Shown here piece after piece: positions 42,156 through 54,984 of a DNA stretch of 64,000 nt. The position numbers and the translations under genes were made by a program. The stretch is taken from NCBI GenBank assembly GCA_027604705.1, contig JADHYV010000034.1:62001-126000 (forward strand), read 5' to 3'. Position 1 is the stretch's first letter; every line of letters begins with the position of its first letter. The DNA comes from Allomyces arbusculus. Lineage: Eukaryota; Blastocladiomycota; Blastocladiomycetes; Blastocladiales; Blastocladiaceae. The notes beneath the pieces are model-generated. The model did not search any database. It was given only the letters and a program-made list of their open reading frames with translations, and was not told where the DNA came from.

Positions 42156-44692
42156 ATGAACAACACCAAACAGCTCTTTGCCACGCACTCGCTCGAGGAT
42201 CTGGCCGCCATCGCCGCCAAACTCAAGTAGGTCGCGCGCGAACGTGGCCCGCCGCTGCCGCCAAGCGACACACCTGCTGACCACCGTCATCACCGCATCT
42301 GCCCAGAGGCGATGTTGCCAAGCGCGAAAAGGCCGTCGGCGCCACGCTCGGGTAAGCAAGCATTCCCCGACGGTCCCGTCCGTCAGCCTGCCACGTCTCG
42401 CCCGCCCGAAGATGACCTGGCGCACGACAACCCAACAGAGAGGCCTATCCGGCCCTGCTCGAGTCGTGCCGTGCCGTCCAGCAGCTCGACTCGTTGTCGA
42501 CCCAGCTCAAGCACGCGACGCTGCAGCTGCGGACCTGGGCCCCCACAGCAGCAGCTGGCAAGGACGCGCCCAAGGACATTTCTCCGTCAGCAGAGCACGC
42601 GCCCACGGCATGGACGCGAGAATCGCTCGCCTTGATTGACGAGGTGCGCGCCGTGCCGAGTCGCCAATGGCTCGACACCCAATGACTGACTGGCCCATTG
42701 GGTTTGATCAGGCGTGGTCGAGTCAAGTCCAGCACGACTTTGCCGGTGCCGTCCAGTCGATGCGACGCGCCGAAGACGTGCTCGATACGCACGCTCACTC
42801 GCTGATCCAGGTTCGTTGTCGCTTGGCGTGCCCACGCTGTCCGTGTCTGCCAGGCGCTTATCTTGCTCACCCGTGCTCATCCGCCAGGCTACAGTGCGCC
42901 ACACAAAGCCGCGCTTGGCCACCGAGTTTCTCCACCATGCTGCGACCGTGCCGGATCCGCGTACGATTGCCAAGGAATATGCGCAGGTCGAGGCCTACCT
43001 CGCATCCGATCTGCTGCCGCAGTTTCTTGCCTCCCAGAGCGAGCGTATTCTCGACGACTTACATGCCGACAATGAGGCCACGCTCACCACGGCCATTGAA
43101 CGTACCGTGCTCGCCTACATGACAGCTATCGAGTACGTTTTTGATCGGCGATCGTAATTGCGCGCTCACTCACCACGACACGGCACTTCCAGAACGCACC
43201 CGGACGACGTGGCGACGCGCGACGGCTGGCTCGACTCGGTCATGTTCACGCTCGGCCAATGGGCGCGCGACAGCAAGGCCACCGTCGTGCCCTCCACGTT
43301 AGCCGCTGTCTGGGCGCGCGCTACTTTGCCTACACCCGTCGTGGCCAAGTGGACCGAGTGGATCGCTCACTTGCAGCTCGGTCTGCACCGCGACACGGTC
43401 GACTCGCTGTTCATGTCCCTGCAGGCACATTTGCGGGCCACGGCGACGCAGCCCAACCAGGCCAATGACGTGGGACTGCCGTCCATGGACGTCGTGGGTC
43501 CGCTGCAGGTGTTGCGCGAGGCTTTCCGTGCGTTGTTGCTCGAGCAGGCCAAAATGCCCGATGAACACCGGTATTATGTCGACCGGCTCGAGGCGTTTTT
43601 GGCCGCGCTCGCCCCGGTGCCGAGGCCGGGGCTGCCGAGTGTCGTAACTGGCTCCATCCGTACGAAACCTTTTGTCTTTTCGTCATGGATCGAGTATGCA
43701 GGTGTGGCGCTTATCTTTGCGCAACCGAATAACAGAGGCGACGATCCACCGACTGCAAACGGCCGGCCAAGTCCTGGGGGAATCGACCAAGGTCGACGCC
43801 ATGTGCATGGTGCATCTCAAGCCATGGATCGTGGCCGAATGCGCGGCGCGCACGTCGCTCTTGGAAACCGACTTGACTGGCGCTGTGCCGTCGCTCGGAC
43901 TCGTGTCGTTCTTGCTTGACATCATGGCCTCGCTCCGGGCCAACAAGATCATCTATTACCCAGTACGTGATGTGCACTGCACTTGAAGATTTTGGCCGTG
44001 CTCACCCTTCCAACCTTACTAGTCGTGCCTCCAATTTTGCATGTCGAGTGTCGCCGACCACGTCGCGCAGCACTACCGCGCGCAACTCGCGGACGGTATC
44101 GACGACCCTGAGAACGTCCTGGTCGACATGCTTCTTGTCGACCTTGTGTGCGGGACCAGCCTTGCCGACTCTGTCGTCCCGCCCGCGACCGACGCAATTT
44201 GGGTACCAGCGCTTGCCCATACCTCGGCCTCAGCGCGCGCTCTTCACTCATCTCCTATCTCCTCCTCAGGCTGATCGCGACTTTCCCTCCCTCCGCGCGT
44301 CCGCACTCGCCACCGCGTCCGCCGCACTCCGCCCATGGTCCACGTTCCTCGTCACCTCTGGCACCCCACTCAAACCCGCCACTTCCGCAACCGATACGGC
44401 CCCACCGCTCGACGCCATGGTCGACATTCCGGGACCGCAACTTGCGCGAATCATTGTCCCTCCCGCACCCGACACGGCTGCGGGTACTCCACCGGGCGCG
44501 GCCACGCACGTGCGCAGGCACTCGAGTCTGCGGCCGCCCGTGAGTCCGCTGGATGCAGTAGGTTCGACGTCGCTCACGGGACGGGGAGTGGCACAGACAC
44601 CGGCGGCGTCAGCGTCGTTGTTGTTTAGTGAGCGCGCGGCCAAGTTTTTGCGGCAGGGGAGGACGCTGTTCCGGACCGGGGTGTCGTCGTGA
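42156..44692 (+). CDS. COG1: Conserved oligomeric Golgi complex subunit 1 (COG1)
   Basis: Nine exons: 42156-42226, 42307-42351, 42439-42643, 42712-42810, 42888-43132, 43193-43643, 43738-43962, 44023-44202 and 44270-44692, giving 647 residues. The N-terminus matches the COG1 pattern: NTKQLFATHSLEDLAAIAAK, followed by an amphipathic helix (AYPALLESCRAVQQLDSLST). This region belongs to the Vps51/COG1 tether family. Later helices include VQHDFAGAVQSMRRAEDVLD and LATEFLHHAATVPDPRTIAK, then WIAHLQLGLHRDTVDSLF, as expected for a CATCHR-type helical rod. COG tethers retrograde vesicles at the Golgi. The junctions of exons 3/4 and 6/7 are the least certain. Residues encoded just past the exon 3 donor (VPSRQWLD) also look plausible, so an alternative site may be used. 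Confidence 0.72.
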
Positions 44693-45246
44693 CGAGGGCC
44701 CGGGAGAAGCGGATGAATCGCACCAATCAATACAGAGAGTAGTCTGCGGGTGAAATGGACAGTCGTGGACAGTCATGGATTTGGTGGGGACGCTGGAAAC
44801 GGCGGGGTCATCATGGCCTGACCGTGCACGCGGGGCGGTTGCATGCGGCCGCCACCCCCAAGCAGTTCGTACATCCTGGTGGGTCGAGCGGCCATCGTGG
44901 ACCCATGACGCGCCGGCGATGTCAACTGCAGCGCGCTGCCTCCTCGAACACAGCTCAGCATGCTTGCCAGGGACAGGCGTGGCGACGCAGCAAGCGTCCG
45001 GGTCCAGGCAGGGACAGGGCATGGCAAGGGCGTGACCGCGTCGGCACGTCCGCTTTTGGCTCCTTTCTCGCTCCGCGGCTTGCCCTTTTGCGCTGCCGAC
45101 CTGCTCCACCACGAGTCGACGTCGACCAGCACTTCCTGCAACAACGCTGCGGCGGCCGGCCCTCCGCACTGCACTGCTCGCCGCCGCTGCCGCCGCATGG
45201 ACGCCGACACTTGCTGCACAACCCGCCGCGCGCCCGCCCCGCACCG
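44693..45246. other. Intergenic region upstream of the CatSper-like channel
   Basis: 554 bp. The channel's reading frame remains open back to about 44755, but upstream codons lack the bias of the gene, so this is treated as promoter/5' UTR. Confidence 0.45.
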
Positions 45247-47010
45247 ATGGGCAGTCTGCGCTCCGCGTCGCGCCTGACGGGCCTCGGCGACTTTGCCGAC
45301 GTGCCCTCCACGACCGCCTCCACCTCCAAGTCCGGCTGGCGCACGCCGCACAACGCCGGTGCACGAAGCACGCACTCGAACCGATCGAGCCTGACCGACG
45401 CCGATGCCGCCAGCCTGGCCTCACGCACCGTGGCCTCTGGCACGACCGGCGCGCTCAGCCAGCTGCACTTACTCGCCAACTTGGCCGAGAGCCATTGGAT
45501 CCGTCGCCAATGCTTTCTGCTGTGCTCGTCGTCGACCTTCAACAATGCGATTCTCGCCCTCATCGTCCTCAACACGGTGCTGCTTGCCGTGCAGACGACC
45601 ACCTACATCAACACCAACTACGGTGGGTTCCGCTTCCACCCGCGCGCGCGGCCCGTCGTTTCCCTGGCCCCTAATCACTGATGCATGTCAGGGTGGTACC
45701 TTAGCCTGCTCGACCAGTCGTTTCTCGGCATCTACTTGATGGAAACGCTCGTCAAGCTCTTTGTCTTTCGGTTCGCCTACTTCAAGGTCGGATGGAACAT
45801 CTTTGGTGCGTTTTCCATGCCACATTGCTCGTGCCCTCTCTCTCTCTCTCTGCCAGCGCGCGCTGACGGAATGGCTGTGCCCTTCCCGGCGCCCCCGACA
45901 GACTTTTCCATTGTCCTCTCGTCGATTCTATCCTTTTTGCTCCCGGTGCTCTTGAACGCGGCCATCTCCTTCAACCCAAAGGTCCGTCGCTGCCTTCCCG
46001 TTGCACCGTCGTGCCCGGGACCCGAATTGACCGCTGTTCTTTCCGCCTGCAGGTGATCCGTCTTCTGCGAGTATTCCGCGCTTTCCGCGCGATTCGCTCG
46101 CTGCGCGCGCTCCGCGCCATCTCCTTTCTCAAGAGCCTGCAAGTCCTCGTGGAGGCGCTGCTCGCGTCGATTCCGGCCATGTCGTCGATTTTGGCGCTGA
46201 TTGCGCTAGCGCTCTGTACGCCCGCACTCGACATGCTCCTCCACCTGGGCCCGCAGCTGATTTCTTCGTGTGCACGTGCAATAGACGTGTTTGCCGTGAT
46301 CGCGCGCGTCATCTACGCCAAGCTCGACCCGCACCATTTTGGGTCCTTACCGCGGTCCATGTTCTGGCTCTTCTCGCTCATGACGCTCGACGACTGGTCC
46401 AAAATATGGATCCAGAACAAGGACGCGGCACCGGATATTTTCGCTTTCCTGTTCGCGTTCCTGTTCCTCGAGTCGTTTGTGTTCCTGAAGTGCGTTGCGT
46501 CGGCCTCCCACCCACTCGCGAGTGGGAGCAAGATCGCCCACTGACGCTCGCGCATCTTCTGTCGACAGCCTATTCGTCGCTGTCATCGTCTCGAACCTCG
46601 ACGAATCCTCGAAGCGCATGGAACGCCTGCGGAAACGCGACGTGCGCGCGGCTGCGGCCGCGCTCGCCGCCGACCGCGCCCTTCCCGCCCCCGACGACCC
46701 ACCACCACCTTCGGGTGACGACAGATCGGCCGATATCGACACGACCTCCTCAATCGACGTGGATCTCGCCAGTACCGTGCGGCACGCGCTTGCGCTGGAA
46801 GCTGCAGAGAATGGAATCGCCACGTATTACCCGACAATGGTGTTACCGGGACGACAAAGGGCGGCATTGTCGACGTATTTGATGCATTTGGCCGCACTGG
46901 AGGCGACAGGGGCTGCGTTTGATGCACATGTCGAGGTGGTCGGGTGGTTGCTGGATCTCTTGCCGGTGCCGCCAGAGGCGGGCGGGCCGATATTTGAAGC
47001 GCCGACTTGA
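45247..47010 (+). CDS. Single-domain six-transmembrane voltage-gated cation channel, CatSper-like
   Basis: Six exons: 45247-45622, 45692-45805, 45902-45981, 46053-46215, 46285-46489 and 46569-47010, giving 459 residues. It has one 6TM unit. S1 (NNAILALIVLNTVLLAV) spans about residues 99-115, S2 includes YLMETLVKLFVFRF, and S3 includes FSIVLSSILSFLLPVLL. S4 has seven arginines at every third position (VIRLLRVFRAFRAIRSLRAL, R193 to R211). S5 is followed by the pore helix and filter FSLMTLDDW (T278 to W282). S6 reads FVFLNLFVAVIVSNLDE. The T-x-D-x-W filter and the length of 400-500 residues fit CatSper pore subunits, which form heterotetrameric, alkalinisation- and voltage-activated Ca2+ channels in flagella. 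CatSper genes have been reported from Allomyces. A bacterial-type single-domain channel is the alternative. Every splice junction restores a family motif. Confidence 0.88.
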
Positions 47011-47335
47011 TTTGGGGTGGAGAGACTGTATATATCCATCTTCGTTTACGGGTCTGTGGCACTGTCTTTGACACAGCTCCAAGCAGAGCGACCTGAGCGG
47101 TCCGCTCACGTCGCCGATCTCGACCTCGAAAAGGTTGCGCCCGTCGGCACTCAAACGTGACTGAACCGTAGCATTTGAGAACAGTCATCCATTCGACACA
47201 CGTTCAAACGGCCTTCCCGTCTCAAAATATGACTTTCATTCAAATCAACCAACAGATTCAAAGTCTACGCCTGCTTCATCAATGGTTCCTCCTCCACCTC
47301 CCCCCCCCCCCCCCTCCTCCTCTCTTCACCACCCT
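47011..47335. other. Convergent intergenic region (channel / formin)
   Basis: 325 bp between two stop codons facing each other, holding both 3' UTRs. It includes a 15-base C run at 47300-47314. Confidence 0.6.
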
Positions 47336-50300
47336 TCAAACCCCGCGCTTGCCAGTCCCGTCCCCGACCTCATCAATCCGCTTCAGCCGGGTCAACTGCT
47401 CCCGAACCCGTTGGTTCAGATCCACCTCACCGTTGTCCACCTTGTTTCTGGCATGGTCGCCAGCGTGCACGGCCGGGGCTGGCGGCGGCGGTGCCGGGAC
47501 CCCACTCTTCATACTTTTCGCCGCTGGGGCAGCTGGCGCCGCGATTCTCGCAAAATCGCCACGGCGCAACGTGCCGGCCTTGAGCATTTCCAGCAATCCA
47601 TCGAGCTCGCCATTCACGTCGTCGTCCACGTCCACCGACGCGTTCGCCGAGGGCGCTGACCCGGCGCGGTCCGGCATCCCCGCCGCCGTCGACTCGGAGC
47701 TCTCGGCATCGCGCAACGTCGGCATCGACGCCGTGACCCGCGCGCCATCCTCCCCGACAATCGACGAACTCGACTGTGCCAAGTTCGGCATACTCTTGGC
47801 GCCCGTTCCATTGGCCACGGCGGCCGCCGCGGCTTTCCCCGCGGCCCGCGCGCGCTCGCGCCGTTCCTTGGCCTCCCGCGCGGCCTGCCACGCCTTGTGC
47901 GCATCCTTGACGCTCGAGGCAAACGACGCGAGCAGGGCAAAGAACGCGGCGGCCTTGTTCGGTTCCGCCGATTCGAATTCGCCAAACATGCGCAGGGCGC
48001 GGTCCATTTCGGCCGCGGTAGCGGCGAGCGTGGATTGCAGTGCTGCGACCTGCTCGGTGGCCTCGTCGACAAACGCGCGCATCACCGGGTAAAACAGATC
48101 CGCATCCGGATTGCTCGGGTCCGGGACCATGGCGTCCGGCTGGTCCTTTTCGATCCGCGCGAGTTCAGCCTTGATCGCAGCGACGCCGTCGGTGACGAGC
48201 TTGATATCGGCACGCACGTCGTCGATCGACAGTTTCGACGCGGGCGCAACGGGGACGAACTCGTCGACGAATTCGAGCACTCGCGGGACTTTGGCGGCCG
48301 CCGAGTCGACGAGGAACGTGAGCAGGTTGGTTTTCCCGTCGGCCGCTTTCGTGCTGGCCAGCCGCGACAGCGTGCCGAGTTTGAACCCGAGCGCGCCGCC
48401 CGAGGCGGCATTGCGTGCCGCGTTCAGGTAGTTCCCGACAGTCAAGATCAACTGCAGGAAATCGCGGAACGAGGTCGATTCGGCGACCGCGTGCGCGGCG
48501 TCGTGCATGGTCCCCAGCTGCTCGACCGCGCGTGCCGTGCGGTCCGCGAAATGCACGGTCGTATCGAGCGCGGCCAGCCGGTCCTTGTATCGCGGCACGT
48601 CCTGCGCTTCCAGGATGAACCGGTCGGACGGGCTCAAGACGGCGCGGTTCGTCACGTACGGTTGCAGCGCCTTAATATCGTTCGCATCCGGCACTGCCTT
48701 GCCCAACTGCTCGAGCAAGCTCGGGGAAATCACGGCCGTATCCATGCGCAGCAGCGCGCGCTTCAGCTCGACCGGTGACCGCTTCGCCTGCTTGAGTGGG
48801 ATCTCGAGCGCTTTCACCAACCTCTTGTCAATCACCGATACTTCCTGCGCCTTGGTCGCGAGCTTGAGAACATTCACGGCCGCGCGAGCCGGGAACGCCG
48901 CGTGGACCGACTCGAGCCAGTCTTCGCCGAGCGTGCTGACCCACTTGTCGTCCGGGTGCCCTCCCGCCGCCTTGGCTTCTTTTTCGGCGGCTTCCCAGAC
49001 GGTACCCGCAAGTGATTTGTGCACGGGCACCGCGTCCCACTGGAAGGGGCGCAGCGCGACGGGAGGGACGTACTTGCGCTCGCGGCCCTTGGCGAGGACG
49101 GGGGGTAGTGGCGGGATTCCGGGGCCAGCGAAGCCGGGTGGTGGTGGCGGCGGTGGTGGGGGAGATCCGGGCGGTGAGCCCGGACCGAGCATCGGCGGTG
49201 GTGGTGGCGGCGGTGGGATCGCCGACGGCGTCCCACCCGCCAAGTTGAGCGAGTCCGACAATGGCGCGCCCGTCGACGACGGGACACCGGGCACGAACGG
49301 GGGCGGTGGTGGCGGTGGCGGCGCATTTCCGGAAACTGTCGCTGGCGGACCCGAAGGTGCCGGCGCAACCGTCGTGGATGGTGCGGACGGCAACGACTCG
49401 GCCGACCCCGCCGCGGTCCCGGCTTCGGCCGCGGCCGCGACACCAAACTGCTGCTCCTCCATCCTCGCGCCCGCGGCCATCGGCGGGGGCGCCGCATACA
49501 CGACCTCCCCCCTCACCGCCGTCTCGGCCTTCCTCCGCCACGCCGTCGCCTCGCCATACAACTCCCTCCTTTCCCGCGCGAGCCGGACCAGCTCGTCCAC
49601 CAGCGCCGTGCGCACATCTCCCTCCAAGTGTGCCGTCGCGATCACGCGCGACTCCCGCGCACCGCCCCCACGCACCGCCGCCAACAGGTCCTGCATCGTC
49701 TTGGCATGCCGCGCGAGCGTCGCCTCGTACCGACTCTGCACGTCGGCCAGTTGTCTCTGCACGTTGGCCAAATTCGCCTGCGACATGTGCAGCACTTCCT
49801 CGAGCGCGGCCGCCTGCGCGAGCGCCGCAGCGCGATCCGCCGCGCGCGTGCCGTCGGCGGCATCGAGCAATAACTGGTGCCGTTCACGCTCGACCGCGCG
49901 CAACTTGGTCTCCAATTCCGCGGCCCGTGCGCGTTCCGCTTCAAGTTGGTCGGCGGCCTCGAACTGCGCAATCAGTTTGGCCACGTTCACGCCCTCCCCT
50001 GGACTCGGGTCCAGGCCGCGGCGGTCGAGCACGATCGACGCGACTGCGTGGTCAATCACGCGTAGGTACTGCGCACGCACGTCCGGGCCCCAGGTCTCGT
50101 CGGCATTCGACCCGCGAATACAGGCCAAGTGCTGCACGAGCCGCGTCAGCCAGTACATGCCGTCCGGGTGCCCTTCGACGGACCGCACGAGCGCGGTGAA
50201 GATCGCGGTCGGGTCGGCCCAGTCGGAGACGACCAGGTCACACCGCGCCGCGTACTCGGCCGCGTCCTGCTCGACGAGAGACTGGTACTGCCGAATCTGG

Positions 50301-51930
50301 TTTTTGAGGGCGTCGGTCGCGATCTTGGCCGCAGGCGTGAAGAGCGCTTCGAATCCGGCACCGACGAACTGGTTGCGCAGGTGCAGCCGCACGTCCAGGT
50401 CCGGTGCGGCATAGAGTAACGAGTGCGCGAGAACGATGTTGGCAATCACGTATTCGTTCATGTCCTCGTCCGAGTAGTCTTTCATTAGAAACCCGGCCTG
50501 CACGGTACTGCCAAATAGGCCGCGCGCCGAGAACACGTCGGCGACGGCCGCGACCCAGGGGGTGAACGCGCGCGGCGCGCGGCGGACCGAGTCCAAGGTC
50601 TCGAGAGCGTGCAGGACGAGATGGTGGCCGCGCGGTTTCAGAGCGAGCCCAGCGAGGATTTCGGCGGTGGTTTTGCGCGTCGAAAGTTTTGGCGTGTCGA
50701 GTGAGAGCGCGAGTGTCTGGATCGCGTCGGGTGAACGCAGGGCCGCGGCGTTGCCGACGCGCACGTTGAGCAGGCCTTTCAGGCACCGGACCAGTTCGTT
50801 TTCGATCGGCAGGGTTCTGTCGCGGCGGTGGCTAGAGCAGGGCGGAGAAGCGTGCGCGTTGAGTTGACCAAAATCAGCCGAGGGCGAGCGGATTCGAGTG
50901 AAGCAACGACGTACTCGTCCATGATCACCGACACCTGCACCTTCTTCAACAAGTCGACCAACGTGTTCAGTCCACCCAACTCGACAAACCGCGTGACCCA
51001 CTTGGCCATCTTGGTCGTGAGCGACACGCGCAGCGCGTCCAACAGCCGGTACGAGACCTTGTTGTTGTTTGGCGGCAACCGGTTCATGAAATACTCGGGC
51101 GTATACGCGTCGCCACCGTCACTCGGTGCCATGGACGGTGCCCTCCGCATCCCAACCCGGTCCTCGTAATTTGCAAAGTGCTGCTTGACCACCTGCCACC
51201 GCTGCGCCGGCGCCATTTCAGCCGTCCGCGCGCGCGCCTCGCCCTTGAGATTCATATCGTCGAGCATGATTTCCGTCAACCGGTCGAGCTGGTCCATGCG
51301 CAGGACATTGTGTGGCTCGAGTGTCCATCCGGGCGGGAGCGTTTTCAGGTAGGCCGTGACGGGATCGTGTGCTGGGCTTGACGCCGACGTTCTCAGGTCC
51401 TCGTCGTCATCGAATTCGTCTTCGGTCGCTTGCGACACGGACGTGGCAAATGTCAAGACAGATTTGGACGGGGACGCCGGAACGGGGCTGCCGGACGTGC
51501 TCGTAGTCGCGCGCGCATGGTGATAGTGCGGGTACGGGGAGGTGTACCCGAACGGCGACGGCGTGCCAGTACCGACGCTGGCGGTGGTGGGGTCGGCGGT
51601 CGAGTGCGCTGTTGACGGCGGGATGTAGACGGCCGACGCATCAAAGACGAGGTCGTCGGACGACGGGTGCTGCGACCTGGATCCGGATCCGGAGGTCGAC
51701 GTGCGTTTGCCCTGCAGAAGTTTCAGGATCGTCTTGCGCCGCGAGGACTTGGGCGAGGAGCCGGCGTCGGAGGGTGGGCCATGGCCATAGCTCACGTCGG
51801 ACGCGACCGAGAGCGACGGGTCGTTGTAGTACGGGTCGGGAAGGTGCTCGGCACTTGCGCGCGCGCTGTTGGTCGCGCTACCCGACCCGTGCACGAGCTT
51901 GTTGATGATCTTTTTGCCGGCCTTGTGCAT
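47336..51930 (-). CDS. Formin (GBD/FH3-FH1-FH2), actin nucleator
   Basis: Exons 51930-50915 and 50816-47336 code for 1498 residues. The start at 51930 gives MHKAGKKIINKLVHGSGSAT. A Ser-rich N-terminus leads into the GTPase-binding/FH3 armadillo region (YFMNRLPPNNNKVSYRLLDA, LVDLLKK, ENELVRCLKGLLN). A coiled coil lies near 617-720 (QLEAERARAAELETKLRAVE). The FH1 region (about 836-901) has several proline runs for profilin. The FH2 domain (about 915-1315) contains RPFQWDAVP, LILTVGNYLNAARNAASGGA and LGFKLGTLSRLAS, the actin-binding signature. Formins nucleate and elongate unbranched actin filaments under Rho GTPase control. A C-terminal basic tail (TRLKRIDE) follows but no clear DAD was seen. 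The only intron lies inside the FH3 region. Confidence 0.95.
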
Positions 51931-52408
51931 CGTGGCGCTGGTGGAGTCGGCCAGCGGGGCCAGCGGGGGCCGGCGCGGCGGGGTCGAGTCGGTGCCGTGT
52001 GGGTGCGCGCCGTGCAGTGCAGCAAGTCGCGTCGCGTTGCGTCGTCGTCGATAGTTGGAAATTTGTAAGATCACGGCAGAGACAGAGCTAGCGAGCGCGA
52101 AGGAGATCAATGCCGGCGGCCGCGACATGAGCAAAACGGTTGCTGGAGCGGATCAAAAAGGTCAGTGACGCGATCGCGTGATGGGGTGTGCTTGTCACGT
52201 TTGGCGCCTCGCCTTTCTCAGGACGCGTCTCGCGAGCAACCGACCACGGCCGCTTCCTCGGCCGCGCCAGCCGCCGCGCTGAACCGGCCGCAGGTGTCCG
52301 AATCCGCCATGACCCGGCATCACGGCGGCATTGCCGACGACATGGAAACGCAGCCACGGCCAAACCAATACACGCAAGCAAAACCCACACCCAACCTGTC
52401 CAATCCAT
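51931..52408. other. Intergenic region upstream of the formin
   Basis: 478 bp between the formin start and the 3' end of CDC45, same strand. The formin frame stays open for 68 codons upstream of the chosen start, so a longer formin N-terminus is possible. No other gene seen. Confidence 0.45.
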
Positions 52409-54555
52409 TCACGCCGCCGCGCGCATCCTCGCCAACTCCACCTGTAGCTGCTCCAAATACTCGCCAATATCCTCCCTGGCCACCTCGACCACCGCCGAAT
52501 CAAACGCGTCCTGCCGATGCCGCGCATTCGTCACCTCAGCCGCCGCCTGGAACGCATCCCCCATCATATTCCTGCGCACCATGCCCGGCGTCTGGGCTGC
52601 CACGTGGCCCATGACCACATACACGCCGTCTTCCCGCAATACGGCCGTGACCAAGGGCAGTTCGACGCGGTTGATCTCGCGCAATGCGCCGGCCAGCTGG
52701 AGCGTGAGTAGACGCAGCGCGACCGGGTGCGCGAGCGCCGTCCCATGGACTCCCGTATTGCTGGACGACGCACTCGACGACCCGGCGTCGTGAATCATCG
52801 CGTACCGGAACCCCTTCATCGTCTTGATCGCGCGCCGGGTGACCACGGCGCCGGCGACCGTGACAATGGCTTTGGCCAGCGTGCGCGCCGCAGCGAGCCC
52901 GTGCGCAAGTAAGCGAGGTTTGGTCAGCGCGTCGAGCAACGCGTAAAACACCGCACTGGGGTCAGGATCACTCCCGTCTGCAGATGGCGCGCCCGTCAAG
53001 AGCGCCGCTGCCACCGCATCCCCTGCAGCACCCGACGGCACGGCCACCGTCGCCCCGACCAAATCATCGTGCGCGTTCCCGCCCGCGCTACTTGCCGCCG
53101 CTGCGCGCACCGCCGCGGCCGGACTCACGGCGAGCGCACCCAGTGCAGCGACCGCGTCGGTCGCTGAGACGGGCGTGACCAATGGCGCGGACCTTACAAA
53201 CGTCGGGCACGTCAATCGGTCGAGTCGGACCAACGGCGCGTGCGTATCGAGTTGCGTCCAGACCGCGTCCTTGAGCGCCTTGTCCATGTGCAAGAACGGT
53301 TTCCGGTACTCGTCCATGGGCACACCCATTTTCGTCAACAGAAACTGCAGACGGTCGACCCCGCGCGGGGTCCATGTAGCCAGGCGACACGAGATCCCGC
53401 GCGCGTGCGCGAGCGCGTCCCAGAGCGTCCAGTGCCGGTAGAGCGGGACGCGCACGTCCGGTTCCCGCGCGACGCGGACGGCGGCCGCGAGGTCCCCACC
53501 GGGCACGACCGCATCGGCGTCGACCGTCGGTGACAGACGCGTGACGTGTGCGTCCAGGTCGCGCACGGCCTGCAGGTACCGCGGCTCGGCAATCAATTCG
53601 TGCTCAAACTGGTAGGTCACGCCGAGAATCGCACACCAGACGGCGTCGACGGTCGCGCGGCCCACTTGGTGCACGAGGTCGAATGCCAGCATGGCGACGG
53701 ACGTGCCGTACCACGTGCCCTGCGCATAGTAGTCGACGAGGGTCGCCTGCGCGGCGCGTTTGGCCAGACGACGCTGGCGGCGGCGGGTGTCGGCAGTTTC
53801 GGCGGTGCGGGCGCGCTTGCGTTTGCGTGGGTTCGGGATGGCGGTGGAGTTGGGAGGGTGCGGCGCGTTTTCCTTGTCGGAAGTGGAAGCGTCGGGGTCG
53901 TTTGGGTCCGTGTCGGCGTCAGGTTCGTCGTCGTCGTCGTCGCTGCCGTCGACATCCACGTCCCCCTCGTCGTCGTCCATGGCCTCGTCCTCGTCCTCGT
54001 CGTCCTCCTCGCCATCGCTCTCATCGGCCGCAAACTCGACGCGATCATACGCCTCGCGCTCGGCCGCCAAATCCTTGTCCACGTGGCCATCGTCCAGCAC
54101 CGCGACCAATTCATTCGCAAACAAGTTGTCGAGGTTGAGCGGACGTCGGGAGTCGAGGACATAGACGCGGTGGTGCGGCTGCAAGTTGGGCAGGAGCGGG
54201 GCCAAGTCGGTAATCCCGCCACAGTTGATAAGAATCAGCGACCGAACAAACGCGTGCGAGGCGAGCAAGTCGGACGCGGATTCAGCGAGATGCGAGTAGG
54301 AAGTCACGGGCACGACCTTGTGCGGGATCCAGTCGGTTTGCAACAGCGTCTGTGTGTTCGGTTCGGGTGTGAGTCGTTCTGGTTGCACAGGGGGGCCGAC
54401 ACCAACGACAGACTAACCAGCAGCAGCTTGCAGGCACAGACGGCGTCGACGTCGGGCGCGACAAAGATGGCGACGGTCTCGGCGCCGTGCTCGGCAAGCG
54501 CCGCGGCCTTGATTTGCTCGTAGGCCTCGTCGAGGCGGTCGGCGGGAATGTGCAT
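52409..54555 (-). CDS. CDC45: DNA replication factor CDC45
   Basis: Exons 54555-54418 and 54349-52409 code for 692 residues. The N-terminal DHH-like fold shows FVAPDVDAVCACKLLLTLLQ followed by VVPVTSYSHL, LILINCGG and YVLDSRRPLNLDN. The usual CDC45 acidic insert follows (runs of Asp/Glu between about residues 160 and 210), then a basic KRKRAR patch. Later conserved parts are YYAQGTWYGTSVAMLAF, LYRHWTLWDALAHA, LLTKMGVPMDEYRKPFLHMD and KTMKGFRYAMIHDAG. CDC45 joins MCM2-7 and GINS to form the CMG helicase at replication forks. It is divergent from RPL30. Confidence 0.96.
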
Positions 54556-54984
54556 GGGTTGACAGGCGTGGTGGCCGCGGGGCGGCCTGGTGCGCAAACG
54601 AGGCGAGTCGGCCCAAGAGTCGGGGTCGAGATATCAAGTCGGGTTGCAGCAAGATGGGCAAGCGTGCGCGAGCGGGTCGGGCGGGAGACCGTCGTCGGCC
54701 ATGGTCGTCGTTGGCGAGGGGCAGTCGACGAGCGGAGCCTGTGGTGAAGACGGGCAGGGCGTCTCGCACGTCGAGGCGCGAGACAGCGTGCCAAAGCCGT
54801 CGTGTTCAGCTGGACAGCGCGTGGTCCGTTGCCATGTCTGGGCACAGCACGTGACTAGTGTCAACACCGCGAGCGCCGCCGGCCGGCCGCTGTTCACACC
54901 GTGGCCGCGGCCCCGCCCTTATCCGTTCTCTCCCCCACCTCTGCACATCCCGCCCCCCGTCGCGAGATCCAGAACCCTTCCACA
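54556..54984. promoter_or_regulatory. Divergent promoter region (CDC45 / RPL30)
   Basis: 429 bp between start codons of genes transcribed outward. It is expected to contain the strong ribosomal-protein promoter; no element identified with confidence. Confidence 0.5.
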
